Shown one piece after another: positions 17,622 through 26,277 of a DNA stretch of 64,000 nucleotides. This DNA comes from Deltaproteobacteria bacterium (GTDB taxonomy: Bacteria > Bdellovibrionota_B > Oligoflexia > Oligoflexales > Bog-1112), in NCBI GenBank assembly GCA_947466225.1, contig CANIBL010000006.1:1-64000 (forward strand), read 5' to 3'. The notes under the pieces are model-generated. The model was not told where the DNA came from. It searched no databases and saw nothing but the letters and a program-made list of their open reading frames with translations. The stretch's first letter is position 1; every line of letters starts with the position of its first letter. Made by a program: the position numbers and the translations under genes.

Positions 17622-17937
17622 AGGCTGGGAATACCAAGGCATGATCTTTATTTCCAAAAAAGATGCCGAACAAGCCAAAAAAAATGACCAAGAAGGCATT
17701 GGTGTAGGACTGACAAAAAGCCAGTTTGAAAAAGGCAAGCAACGAGTCAACATGTGGGTTGACATAGATGTACTCGACGAAATCAAAAAGAGAGCTGACA
17801 ACCAAGGACTGGGCTATCAAACCCTCTTGAATAAATCGTTACGAGATACATTTTTGTCGGAAAAAACGGCCAGAGTGGTTGATTTGAAAATCTCTGAATT
17901 TAAAAAAGTAATTCGGGATGCCCTCCGCTCTGCTTGA
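17599..17937 (+). CDS. BrnA/CopG-like putative antitoxin
   Basis: The 112-aa protein starts MNIKKTTEGWEYQGMIFISK. Its middle has VNMWVDIDVLDEIKKRADNQ and GLGYQTLLNKSLRDTF, which resembles the ribbon-helix-helix region of BrnA-type antitoxins (D-x-D-V-L-D and GYQTLIN). The N-terminal half contains repeated lysine/aspartate stretches and could bind the partner. It overlaps the DUF4160-like gene, suggesting coupled expression and autoregulation. The BrnT toxin normally paired with BrnA is absent. Moderate confidence in the fold, low in the pair's function. Confidence 0.68.
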   Translation: MNIKKTTEGWEYQGMIFISKKDAEQAKKNDQEGIGVGLTKSQFEKGKQRVNMWVDIDVLDEIKKRADNQGLGYQTLLNKSLRDTFLSEKTARVVDLKISEFKKVIRDALRSA

Positions 17938-17943
17938 TCGTGG

Positions 17944-18135
17944 GAGATGCCCATACGGCCTTCGGCCTGGGCATGACGGGAAGGGGGCCACGCTCTCTAC
18001 GCAAGAGCACGGCCCTCGCATCTTCGAACAGCACCCCATCATCCCCAGCGACCGTAGGAGCACCCCGTCATCCCCAGCGACCGTAGGACCACCCCGTCAT
18101 CCCCAGGCCGCCTCGGCCGTCGGGGATCCCCCTCG
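17944..18135. repeat. REP-like palindrome and 29-bp tandem repeats
   Basis: A GATGCCCATACGGCC/GGCCTGGGCATGAC palindrome (17945-17976) is followed by about 2.6 head-to-tail copies of a 29-bp unit beginning CACCCCRTCATCCCCAGCGA (18032-18060, 18061-18089, then partial). The block ends in a GGGGATCCCC palindrome (about 18122). The tandem copies are contiguous with no spacers, so this is not a CRISPR array. Confidence 0.75.
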
Positions 18136-18146
18136 AATCAATCCCC

Positions 18147-20312
18147 TCACTTGCCCTGTAGTTCATCCAGCTTAAGCTGAAGCAAGGTAAGATTGGCACC
18201 TAAAATTTCCAATCGGATATCCTCCGCTCTTTCATAGGCATTTTCTCCCGCAGTTTGCAACGCCTGTACTTGAGGATCCGGGGTAGTACCTGCTAAGTCC
18301 ATTTGAGTCGCAGAGAGAGCTGCAGTAAGAATCCCAGCTACAATCATTCCAACTCCCACCAGCGTTCCAGCAATGTTAGTGCCTCTGCCTGGTGATTTTA
18401 CCCTTTCTGTAGATTTTTGCGCAACGTACTCACCTGTGGCACTCTTAGACTTCGATATTGTTGCTGGTTTTTCGCCGACCTTATAGTTAGGTGACGGTTC
18501 ACCATTGCCTGGAACGGGAGACCCTGACTTAGAATGCCAACTTGGAGTCGGCGAAGGCTCATGAATCTTAATTTGGACTTCAGCTAAGGCGTTCTTAAGA
18601 CTAGCCTCTGCTTGAGCCAATCGAGTCTCTTGTAGACTTATTTTTGCATCCAACGTTACATCCATCATCCCTGCAATTCTCTGTAGCTCTTTGGATGGGC
18701 TGTTCATCTGAGCACCACCTTTCGTACCTGGAGCTTCATATAGCTTAAGATCTGACTCAAATTGTAGTTGTAAATTTTGTAAAAATTTTATCCTCTCACT
18801 ATTCCAAATTCCTTTATACTGAACCTTATTACTTTGCTTAATTTTATCAACATGATCCTGTAATAATTTCTTACGAATATTTTCCTCTGCAGCTACAATT
18901 ACGTTATGGTATTCAGACATCATCATTTTCAAAAAATTTTTATTCGCCCGCACATCCCCCTGCGAACCAAATGTATTTGCAAATCGCCCAGATTCGACAA
19001 ATTTTCCGATTTCACTATTGAGTCTTGCTTTCGACTGTTTCATTTTTTGCAATTCTTCTAGTCTATTCTTTTCAACAGCTACCTTTTCCTGAAGGATTTT
19101 TATATCGTCAGGAGGTAGTATCTCTACATGTTGTAATAAATCATATTGGTGCGGCTCCGCATAAACAGCCTCACCCTTGTTGAGATGGTTGTATCCATCA
19201 CCACTGATAGTCTCATAGGTTGGGTTAGAAAAAGCACCAATACTTCGAGGTTGAAATGACCTATACTCATAGGTTGGGTTAGCAAAACCTACCCGCCTAC
19301 CTGTAGCTTCAACAGATCCTGATGCCAGTCTTTTCCCATAGACAAAGGCAACAACAGCACCCATGGCAATCAACCCAATACCTGTTGTAAACACACCGAT
19401 TTTAGCATCGGACCAGCCCCCACCCCCACTTTCAGGCGGCGTTTCGGTTGGAGGCGTTTCGACCAACACATTCGTATTGTCATCTGTGGGGTTGGTATTT
19501 TCTGCGATCTGAGAATCCGTGTCCACATCTGTAGGATCTGGAGGCACTGTCGCAACCAGTGTATCTGTATCTGTTCCCGTTTCGGTATCTGTTGGGGGAG
19601 TTAACTGGGTTAATATATTATTTTGCAACAGTTGTGCGCAGGTAAACTCTCCCATATTGATAAAATTTTGTAGCAGAATCGAGTAGGTGTCTTTTCCTGC
19701 CGCTTGATCCGGGTGCGCGGTAAGATACGTATTGATCTGACCTTGCAAATCCGTACATGGCTCTAGATATTTCTGTAGTCCATCATGAACACCTCCAATG
19801 GCAGTCTTCCATGCATCATCAGGATTCTCTTTCGCTTGAAAGTACGGCGCTTGACTCCAAGTACCGCAAAGTTTCGATACATCGAGTGCATTTTCTGGCT
19901 TTACACAAGCTCGTACTTGTACAAAGGAGTGCCCAATCGGGGCATTGGGAAAATAATGCTCCGGCGCAATAAAAACTTCTGCATTGTCCACCTTGGGAAA
20001 ACAAAGTGGACTTGGCGACGTATCCTGGCAAATACTGAGCTGCAAAAAATCCGCTCGAATATCTGGCTCTACAGTAAGGTATACGATCTGCTGAGTTCCG
20101 ATATTGACTGGTTGAACCACAAGATTCGTAGCTGTAAGTTCATCACCCGGCACTTTTGGCTTAGGGGGCAAGTAGGCGATCGTAGGATCGATGGCATTGG
20201 AAACAGTAGGCGGTGTTACGTTTTCTTGGATAGCAACACCACCGCCCCCTCGGGATTTTAAACAAGAGATCAAGGACAGCAGCATCAGTGCCACGAGGGA
20301 GACATGGGGCAT
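18147..20312 (-). CDS. large lipoprotein with two internal TM segments
   Basis: The 721-aa product has a signal peptide with lipobox LISC (Cys near residue 17). A Thr/Asp/Pro-rich linker (about 230-300) precedes a hydrophobic segment (IGVFTTGIGLIAMGAVVAFVY, about 305-325). A charged coiled-coil-like region spans about 400-600. A second hydrophobic segment (IAGTLVGVGMIVAGILTAAL) is near residue 660. A short motif, (F/Y)xNPTYE, occurs twice (about 348 and 366). No family recognised. The topology is strange for a lipoprotein and suggests an envelope-spanning structural role. Divergent from the GT-C gene across repeat element A. Confidence 0.72.
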   Translation of the reverse strand: MPHVSLVALMLLSLISCLKSRGGGGVAIQENVTPPTVSNAIDPTIAYLPPKPKVPGDELTATNLVVQPVNIGTQQIVYLTVEPDIRADFLQLSICQDTSPSPLCFPKVDNAEVFIAPEHYFPNAPIGHSFVQVRACVKPENALDVSKLCGTWSQAPYFQAKENPDDAWKTAIGGVHDGLQKYLEPCTDLQGQINTYLTAHPDQAAGKDTYSILLQNFINMGEFTCAQLLQNNILTQLTPPTDTETGTDTDTLVATVPPDPTDVDTDSQIAENTNPTDDNTNVLVETPPTETPPESGGGGWSDAKIGVFTTGIGLIAMGAVVAFVYGKRLASGSVEATGRRVGFANPTYEYRSFQPRSIGAFSNPTYETISGDGYNHLNKGEAVYAEPHQYDLLQHVEILPPDDIKILQEKVAVEKNRLEELQKMKQSKARLNSEIGKFVESGRFANTFGSQGDVRANKNFLKMMMSEYHNVIVAAEENIRKKLLQDHVDKIKQSNKVQYKGIWNSERIKFLQNLQLQFESDLKLYEAPGTKGGAQMNSPSKELQRIAGMMDVTLDAKISLQETRLAQAEASLKNALAEVQIKIHEPSPTPSWHSKSGSPVPGNGEPSPNYKVGEKPATISKSKSATGEYVAQKSTERVKSPGRGTNIAGTLVGVGMIVAGILTAALSATQMDLAGTTPDPQVQALQTAGENAYERAEDIRLEILGANLTLLQLKLDELQGK

Positions 20313-20374
20313 AGTAACTCCTTATTTTTTCACACTCACGTGAGGTGAATTTTTTTACTGGGGCACCAGCTTAC

Positions 20375-20881
20375 TGGGGCACCAGCTGCGCAGGTTCCCC
20401 AGACCCCTCCTTGCAAGCACTGGGAGAGTCGGATGGTGAGAGGGTATGAAAATAAGGCCAAGGCCGGCGCTACGATCGGATCCCCCCAACTCTCAAAATC
20501 GCAGATCAAGCTCACGTCATGGACACCAAGTTCTGTGGCTGCGATTTGTGACCCGTTGGGCCCCTCCGATCTGCTGCCCTTGACCTTATTTTCATACCCT
20601 CTCACCATCCGGTTCTTCCCTGCGCAGGGGGAGAAGCAACCAGAGCTTGGGAAAGAATCCGAGATAAGACACGGGCAGCCAGACAGAAGGGGCCCAACGG
20701 GTCACAAATCGCAACCAAGAGTGGAGGGGCCTTGACGAGAGCGCTGCCTGCGATTTTGAGAGTTGGGAAGATACTGTCTGAGCGCCGACCGTGTCTCCTC
20801 ATCGGATTCCTTTCTATGCTCTCGTTTCTCTCCCAAGTCTTGCAAGGAGGGGTCTGGGGAACCTGCGCAGCTGGTGCCCCA
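20375..20881. repeat. large composite palindromic element, copy A
   Basis: The 507-bp non-coding element starts with TGGGGCACCAGCTGCGCAGG and ends with its inverse; the terminal inverted repeat runs on through ACCCCTCCTTGCAAG. Inside are two arms. Arm 1 has a 33-bp stem (from GGATGGTGAGAGGG, one mismatch), then GATCGG/CCGATC, then TCAAAATCGCAG/CTGCGATTTGTGA around a loop. Arm 2 has an imperfect stem with a CAGACAG-type inner stem and a different loop. A CCCTGCGCAGGG palindrome sits between the arms. The first 16 bases of the left end are tandemly duplicated. It lies between divergent genes, next to their promoters. Confidence 0.85.
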
Positions 20882-20956
20882 ATAAAACCTTCAGCTCACG
20901 CCCCCCCATAAAAATGATATGCTAGGGAAAAAGTTTTGTACAGGAGGCCCCCCACC

Positions 20957-22597
20957 ATGAATGTAACCGAACTCTTGCAAAATATCTTTTTGCACACCTC
21001 GTACTACTTTATGTTTGCGATGTTACTCTGCTGGGCATGGTCCGCTTGGCAAGAGTGGAACACCACCATCTCTCAGCCTCGCATTTTCCTGCGCACTCTA
21101 CTCGTGGGCATCATTACCGCGGCTATACTGACTGCAATCATATGGAAAGGCGTAGGCCCGAGTTACAAAGTTCTGAGCGATGAAAGCAACCTCATGGGGG
21201 TGGCGCGCTCTATGTTCCTCGATCGAACGGTAAAACACGTACTCACAGGGGAATATTACTACGACAATCTCTGGCCCCTCTCCGTCGACGTACCAAAGCG
21301 CCCGTTCATCTATCCCCTGTTGGTATCGTTTTTCCACCTCATCTTCGGCTACTCCATCGACAACGGGTTCTATGTAAATGGAGTCACCCTGTTTCTCTTG
21401 CTATGCTGGACTTTTGCCGTTTGTGCTTCTCTTGGCGGCAAATGGGTAGGCATTGCAGCTCAAGTCTTGGTCGCTGCACAGCCCATTGTGGGGATTGCGG
21501 CAACATCAGCTGGCTATGACATACTGTCGCTCTTTCTCCAAATGATCCTGCTCACCTCTATGTGGCAGCTCTTGCAACGGGTTACCCCCCAACGATTGTT
21601 GTTTCTCTGGTGGACCGGCATGGTGCTTGCCAATGTTCGATATGAAACGATCCTATTTTTACCCTTTTTATTTGCTTGCTTATGGTGGTGGGGTCTTCTG
21701 AAATGGCAAGATATACGCGTCTATAAATGGCACTACTTTTCTGCCCCCTTGTTTTGTATTTCACGAGCCTTACAGATGTATCTCAAAGCCGGTACCTATG
21801 AAAATCCTCCCGGGGTGCCAGTACTGGGCTGGGTAAATTTCGTCAAACATGCGCCAATTTTTCTCCGCAATTTGTTCGACTTTACCTTCACCTTGCCTTA
21901 TGCCACCATCCTCACACTTTTTGCATTGGCCGTACTCGCAACGGAGCTTGTTTGGACTCTAGTTGCTCGCTACCGCAAGGCGCCACCGCGTTGGGAACAG
22001 CGAAACCTTCGATTTGCTTTTTCGGTATTCGGGGTCGTAGTAGGCGGATTGATTATCTATCTCAGTCATCACTTTGGTCGGTATGAGCACCCCACCCAAG
22101 CTCGCTTGTTTATCATATTTGCTGCCGCCACCAGCGTGATCCCGTTGCTTGCCTTGCGATGGGTATCCTCGATGCATCTGGATCGAGCCAAAAAATGGAG
22201 CCTGGTGATAGGAGCGATATTTTTCACCCTCTACTTCCCCATTGCTGCTGAGGGTCGTTTTGTGAACCGACTCACCGGCATTCGTACTGCCAATGCAACC
22301 TTGCACTTCTTTCGTTCTCTAGGCCTTCACAACATTCTCATCGTAGCTGACACCCCAGGGCTCTACGTCGTAGAGAATTTTGGCTCAGTAAACTTTCAAT
22401 ACGCCCGTCAGAATGAAGCTCGCGTGCTGAACAACCTAAAGCGCCGGTTGTACCAAGAGATGTTCTTGGTAGAAACCGTGGACTATGGCACCAACAAGGT
22501 AAAAGAAGGTGGCTTGCCTGGTACTACAACAGAACCGGTATATACATTTCAACTCTCTGCTACAGAATTTATTCGCATCAGTCGCGTACTTCTATAG
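20957..22597 (+). CDS. GT-C type membrane glycosyltransferase-like protein
   Basis: The product is about 546 aa with roughly 11-13 predicted TM helices. After the first TMs a periplasmic loop contains LSDESNLMGVARSMF, resembling the acidic DE/DD motif in the first loop of GT-C enzymes of the PMT/ArnT type. These use polyprenyl-phosphate sugars at the outer face of the inner membrane. The C-terminal 120 residues are soluble. ATG 20957 follows AGGAGG; the frame is open to 20936. Acceptor and sugar are unknown. A GT22-like protein at 44.4 kb is a second GT-C enzyme in the window. The FHA-GGEEF gene follows after 15 bp. Confidence 0.72.
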   Translation: MNVTELLQNIFLHTSYYFMFAMLLCWAWSAWQEWNTTISQPRIFLRTLLVGIITAAILTAIIWKGVGPSYKVLSDESNLMGVARSMFLDRTVKHVLTGEYYYDNLWPLSVDVPKRPFIYPLLVSFFHLIFGYSIDNGFYVNGVTLFLLLCWTFAVCASLGGKWVGIAAQVLVAAQPIVGIAATSAGYDILSLFLQMILLTSMWQLLQRVTPQRLLFLWWTGMVLANVRYETILFLPFLFACLWWWGLLKWQDIRVYKWHYFSAPLFCISRALQMYLKAGTYENPPGVPVLGWVNFVKHAPIFLRNLFDFTFTLPYATILTLFALAVLATELVWTLVARYRKAPPRWEQRNLRFAFSVFGVVVGGLIIYLSHHFGRYEHPTQARLFIIFAAATSVIPLLALRWVSSMHLDRAKKWSLVIGAIFFTLYFPIAAEGRFVNRLTGIRTANATLHFFRSLGLHNILIVADTPGLYVVENFGSVNFQYARQNEARVLNNLKRRLYQEMFLVETVDYGTNKVKEGGLPGTTTEPVYTFQLSATEFIRISRVLL

Positions 22598-22612
22598 AAC
22601 CAAGGGGCACCC

Positions 22613-23518
22613 ATGAGTCCAAATGAGGAAGAAAAAACCGTTATTGCCACCCTCAAAGACCGAATACCGACACCACCAAAACCGGAGGGTAATCCCCCTT
22701 CCTTTATTCAATACACAGGCGAAGCGGTGGGCAAGCGCTACTTGCTGGTTAAAGAGCTCACCTCCATCGGTCGAGGGGCCCAGATGGAGCTGTGCATCCC
22801 GGAAGCAAGCGTTTCCCGTCATCATGCTGATGTGACGCTACAGGGCACGCAGGTACGCTTATCTGATGCTGGAAGTGCCAACGGTACCTACGTAAACGAG
22901 AAGCTGCTAACAGCGGCTACTGTACTACAAGATCAAGATATGGTGCGCTTGGGGACCGTGGTACTGAAGTATATGTCAGCAGAGAACCTAGACGGTTGGG
23001 TCCACGATAAGATGCATCGCCTCTCCACTGTTGACGGTGGCACCGGCATCTATAATAAGCAGTTTTTGCTTGATGCGTTGGAGGCAGAGTGGAGAAAGGC
23101 AAAATCCACTCACGATCTCACCTTGCTCTACTATGACTTGGACCATTTTAAGCGTGTGAATGATACCTATGGGCACAATGCTGGGGATGTTGTCTTGCGA
23201 GAAACGGTGAATGCCATCCGGCCTCTTCTCAATAAGTACCAACTCTTTTGTCGCTTTGGGGGGGAGGAGTTCGTGATCTTATTGCCGCAAACTCAGCTGG
23301 CAGCAGGCAAACAACTAGGGGAAATCTTGCGTGCAACTATGGCGGCATGCGATATCAAGTTGGAGAAGGACGGTGCTGCCATCATACATCGACAGACTCT
23401 CTCCATGGGAGTAGCGCAAATGAGCCCGACTATGTTGGCACCGAGAGAGTTATTGGAAGCAGCAGATCAGAAGCTGTATACAGCAAAGCAGGGGGGACGC
23501 AATCAGGTGGTAGGGTGA
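22613..23518 (+). CDS. FHA domain-GGEEF diguanylate cyclase
   Basis: The 301-aa protein has an FHA domain at about 45-120, with the phosphothreonine-binding signature residues in IGRGAQMEL, SVSRHHADV and GSANGTYVN. A GGDEF domain spans about 150-300. The active site reads FGGEEF (near residue 215), and the metal/nucleotide part has YYDLDHFKRVNDTYGHNAGD, so it should be an active c-di-GMP synthase. No RxxD inhibitory site is seen just before GGEEF, so product feedback is probably missing. It may be switched by a Ser/Thr kinase acting on a partner. Probably cotranscribed with the GT-C gene upstream. Confidence 0.93.
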   Translation: MSPNEEEKTVIATLKDRIPTPPKPEGNPPSFIQYTGEAVGKRYLLVKELTSIGRGAQMELCIPEASVSRHHADVTLQGTQVRLSDAGSANGTYVNEKLLTAATVLQDQDMVRLGTVVLKYMSAENLDGWVHDKMHRLSTVDGGTGIYNKQFLLDALEAEWRKAKSTHDLTLLYYDLDHFKRVNDTYGHNAGDVVLRETVNAIRPLLNKYQLFCRFGGEEFVILLPQTQLAAGKQLGEILRATMAACDIKLEKDGAAIIHRQTLSMGVAQMSPTMLAPRELLEAADQKLYTAKQGGRNQVVG

Positions 23519-23536
23519 TACTTTATGGAAAATCAG

Positions 23537-23929
23537 CTATGGGGTAATCACCGTAAAACCAATTTGCGCAGCAAGTTTGGCTTGCTGATGATCTGCAGTG
23601 GCAAACAGCAGGTCTTTTCCGGATGGATCCAAAAAATAGGCACAAGCAAGATGATGCAAATGGGCCCCTCTACAATAACCCAACTCCAAAATTTTCATGC
23701 AAATGCTTTCTAACTCTGGGATCTCAGACACAATATTGACCAGATGCACCTGACGAACCAATAATGGCAGCGCCACCCCTTCCCGCTTACCTACAGCCAA
23801 TAACTCTGAAATCAACAATTGATGGCCAAACCATTGCATCCCTTGCAAACGCTTGTACATACCTTCATACAGGTTTTGTTTCAGCAAAAGCCCCACTAGA
23901 ATTGAAGTATCGAGGTAGCACGCTGTCAT
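23537..23929 (-). CDS. PIN-domain toxin, VapC-like
   Basis: The 130-aa protein starts MTACYLDTSILV, the first acidic residue of a PIN nuclease. Further acidic positions (SELLAVGKRE and FATADHQQAKLA with the typical AxxxG tail) complete the active site of VapC-type RNases, which cut tRNA or rRNA when not held by the antitoxin. Its start overlaps the antitoxin stop by 4 bp (ATGA). It converges on the FHA-GGEEF gene with a 19-bp gap. Confidence 0.85.
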   Translation of the reverse strand: MTACYLDTSILVGLLLKQNLYEGMYKRLQGMQWFGHQLLISELLAVGKREGVALPLLVRQVHLVNIVSEIPELESICMKILELGYCRGAHLHHLACAYFLDPSGKDLLFATADHQQAKLAAQIGFTVITP

Positions 23930-24213
23930 TTCGGCCCCCCCTCCTTCTCATCGTCGCGAGATTGGAGAAATCTCTCCACAACTCCCTCTATATTTGCAAT
24001 GGGCTGGAGCATAGATTCCGTTGCAGGTTGGATCATACCTCTCATCGTTAGTTCTTTGACTCGATCCGAAAAATTTTCGGATTTTTGATACAATATGATC
24101 TCAAATTGGGGCGTACCACGATCTGAAATGATCACAGTCTCTCCCTCTTTAACAAGCCGCAACAACTGAGAAAGCTTCGCTTTTACATCATAGATGGAAT
24201 AAATATGTCGCAT
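23926..24213 (-). CDS. Phd/YefM-type antitoxin
   Basis: The 95-aa protein starts MRHIYSIYDVKAKLSQLLRLVKEGETVIISDRG. The motif pattern (DVKAKLSQLL, then GETVIISDRGTP) is the Phd/YefM DNA-binding fold. The C-terminal part should wrap the PIN toxin encoded next. A GGAGGTGTC element precedes the ATG. As in other Phd-family pairs, the antitoxin probably represses its own promoter, and the toxin gene is translationally coupled. Confidence 0.87.
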   Translation of the reverse strand: MRHIYSIYDVKAKLSQLLRLVKEGETVIISDRGTPQFEIILYQKSENFSDRVKELTMRGMIQPATESMLQPIANIEGVVERFLQSRDDEKEGGPK

Positions 24214-24280
24214 GACACCTCCCTTTCCTATATTTTGCTATGTCTAGTCAAGTTAGTCAAGTCGAGGAAGGAAGGAAGGG

Positions 24281-24311
24281 TATGGGAAAACTCCGCAGGC
24301 GGTTTCCCATA
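24281..24311 (-). terminator. inverted repeat after rsfS, possible terminator
   Basis: TATGGGAAA and TTTCCCATA are separated by 13 GC-rich bases and lie 10 bp past the rsfS stop. On the minus strand there is no U-tract after the hairpin, only CCCTTCCTTCC, so it may be a weak or Rho-assisted terminator or an mRNA 3' stabiliser. Confidence 0.35.
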
Positions 24312-24320
24312 GAAAAAAAA

Positions 24321-24656
24321 CTACAGCTCGACCATCGAATCTGGCCACAGGCTCTCAATGGCATAGTAGTTGCGAATATCACGCAAAAATACATGCACCA
24401 TCAAATTCCCATAATCCATGAGAATCCATTGCCCGGTTTGGGCCCCTTCGATGGCGGCCGGGCGAATGTTGCCCTGTACCTTGCAAGCATCTGCAATGCT
24501 TTCGGCAATGGCGCGGGTTTGGCGGTCATTTTCGCCTGAGCAGATCAACTGAAAGTCACACAGATCCGACTTCCCTGCCAATCCTTGCAGAACGATGTCG
24601 CTGGCTTTTTTGGTTTTCGCAGCTTCTGCTGCAATTCTGGCTAGGTCTAGACTCAT
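24321..24656 (-). CDS. rsfS: ribosomal silencing factor RsfS
   Basis: The 111-aa protein of the Iojap/RsfS family binds L14 on the 50S subunit and blocks subunit joining when nutrients are low. Typical segments are present: KKASDIVLQGL near the start, DFQLICSG, and WILMDYGNLMVHVF near residue 80 followed by YYAIESLWPD. The ATG at 24656 overlaps the nadD stop (ATGA). Upstream codons to 24752 are nadD sequence in another frame and were excluded. Last gene of the rplU-rpmA-obgE-nadD-rsfS cluster. Confidence 0.93.
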   Translation of the reverse strand: MSLDLARIAAEAAKTKKASDIVLQGLAGKSDLCDFQLICSGENDRQTRAIAESIADACKVQGNIRPAAIEGAQTGQWILMDYGNLMVHVFLRDIRNYYAIESLWPDSMVEL

Positions 24657-25270
24657 GATAACGGTCCTTCCGGAAGTAAAACATGCCAACTGGCGGGAAT
24701 CTCTTCCCCCGTGGCCAACGCCTTGCGCACCCAGGTACTCTGGGCAGGGCAATACGCATTATGCAAAAACAATATTCGCTCGCGCGCTTGTAGTTCTGTA
24801 GCGACTTTTTCCAACATTGGCAACTCATTGCCATCGGAATATCGACACACCACCACCAACTCTGCGTTTTCTATGATCTTTTTTGGCTGATCCCATTTCT
24901 GAAAATGCGCGAATTGGTCACTGCCCAGGAGCAGTTTGCAGTCAGCTTGAGGAAAATGCGCCCGAAAGTACTCCACCATCTGCAAGGAGTAGCTCGGTAT
25001 CGGCAAATCCTTCTCCACCGCCGAGACCTGTACCCGGTCTCCCAATCCATGGAGGGCCACAAAGCGCTCACATAGCGCTACACGGGCATCAAAAGAAAAC
25101 AGCGGATCCTTGATCCCGCAGGGGATTTTGGGGGGCATATACGCTGGGATCATCCAGAGCTGTGCCCGCGGAAAGGCTGCTGCCGCCTCTTGCATGCACA
25201 ACAAATGCCCTGCATGTGGCGGATCAAAAGTTCCCCCGTACAGAATGATCTGTTCGGGAGAATGACTCAC
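24653..25270 (-). CDS. nadD: nicotinate-nucleotide adenylyltransferase
   Basis: Adenylates nicotinate mononucleotide in NAD synthesis. The 205-aa product has the nucleotidyl-transferase signature GGTFDPPHAGHL near residue 13 (HxGH type). GSDQFAHFQKW near residue 110 is typical of NadD, which distinguishes it from CoaD. The start is GTG at 25270, which overlaps the obgE stop (GTGA). The ISSTxIR-type C-terminal segment is replaced by AQSTWVRKALATGEEIP, still in the expected place. Confidence 0.93.
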   Translation of the reverse strand: MSHSPEQIILYGGTFDPPHAGHLLCMQEAAAAFPRAQLWMIPAYMPPKIPCGIKDPLFSFDARVALCERFVALHGLGDRVQVSAVEKDLPIPSYSLQMVEYFRAHFPQADCKLLLGSDQFAHFQKWDQPKKIIENAELVVVCRYSDGNELPMLEKVATELQARERILFLHNAYCPAQSTWVRKALATGEEIPASWHVLLPEGPLS

Positions 25271-26277
25271 AGCAACTCCTGCAACCGCTCATACAATCGC
25301 ATCTTCAAAGCCGCGACCCCTTCACCGGTAGCCCCAGAAATGCTCACGACTTCGTAGCCTAGCTTTTCTAGTGCTTCCACCTGGGTCACCCGCTCTTCTG
25401 CGGACAATAGATCAATTTTATTGAGCACGACAATTTTGGGCTTGCCTGCCAAATCAGGTGAGTATGCTTGCAACTCTTTTTCTAAGATCGGTAGCGCGAC
25501 CTCTGGTGCATGGATAAAATCCATGCAACCCAACAGATACACGATGAGGCGGGTGCGCTCCAAATGCTTTAAGAATTGGAAGCCAAGGCCCTTGCCTTCA
25601 CTCGCCCCTTCCACCAGTCCCGGAATATCCGCCATCACGTACGTCGGTCCAAAAGGCTCGTCGTCGCGCACCTGAATCACACCCAAATTGGGCGTAAGTG
25701 TAGTAAAGGGATAATCCGCGATTTGCGGTCGCGCAGCGCTCATCTGGCTCAACAGCGTAGACTTACCAGCATTGGGAAACCCAGCAAGACCAATATCGGC
25801 CAAGACCTTGAGCTCCATGTGCAGCATACGCGTTTCGCCCTTTTTGCCCGGCAGCATCATATGAGGTGCTTGTCGGGTCGAGGTAACATAGTGCAGGTTT
25901 CCATACCCTCGTGCACCGCCAGCCGCTACCAGCAACCGTTGGCCTGGCTCCAAAAGCTCGCCCAAAATCTCGCGAGTATCCGCATCAAGAACCAAGGTTC
26001 CCAGGGGAACTGGAATGATACAAGGATCTCCGCAACGACCGGTGCAGTTCTTAGTGCCACCCTTTGCGCCATGTTCAGCGAGATACAATTTGCGGAAACG
26101 CAAGGCATGGAGGGTATTGAGCTGGGGGTCGGCTTCGAGGAATACATCCCCGCCGTTCCCCCCGTTGCCACCATCAGGTCCGAGCTTGGGCAAGTTACGT
26201 GCTCGCTTGAAGCACAACATTCCGTCGCCCCCGTTACCGGATTGGACTCGAATCTCTATGGTGTCGATAAATTTCAT
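25267..26277 (-). CDS. obgE: Obg family GTPase
   Basis: The 336-aa ribosome-associated GTPase has the glycine-rich Obg fold at about 1-158 ([12 protein letters not shown]). The G domain carries G1 GFPNAGKST near 166, G3 [16 protein letters not shown] near 212 and NKID near 285. A C-terminal OCT domain is absent, as in the shorter proteobacterial ObgE. It acts in 50S maturation and stress signalling. It overlaps rpmA by ATGA, the usual neighbour. Confidence 0.96.
   Translation of the reverse strand: MKFIDTIEIRVQSGNGGDGMLCFKRARNLPKLGPDGGNGGNGGDVFLEADPQLNTLHALRFRKLYLAEHGAKGGTKNCTGRCGDPCIIPVPLGTLVLDADTREILGELLEPGQRLLVAAGGARGYGNLHYVTSTRQAPHMMLPGKKGETRMLHMELKVLADIGLAGFPNAGKSTLLSQMSAARPQIADYPFTTLTPNLGVIQVRDDEPFGPTYVMADIPGLVEGASEGKGLGFQFLKHLERTRLIVYLLGCMDFIHAPEVALPILEKELQAYSPDLAGKPKIVVLNKIDLLSAEERVTQVEALEKLGYEVVSISGATGEGVAALKMRLYERLQELL

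Noticed and set aside
18032-18110. 29-bp repeats as a CRISPR array
   Set aside because: Units are contiguous with no spacers and no cas genes are near.
20433-20735. 100-aa open frame within repeat copy A (and similar frames at 28150-28545, 28361-28822, 37486-37890)
   Set aside because: They appear on both strands because the element is palindromic, have no ribosome site and are not conserved between copies as proteins.
20375-20881. Large palindromic element as an integron attC site or IS
   Set aside because: No transposase or integrase frame inside, no attC core pair (RYYYAAC/GTTRRRY), and the two-arm plan does not fit attC.
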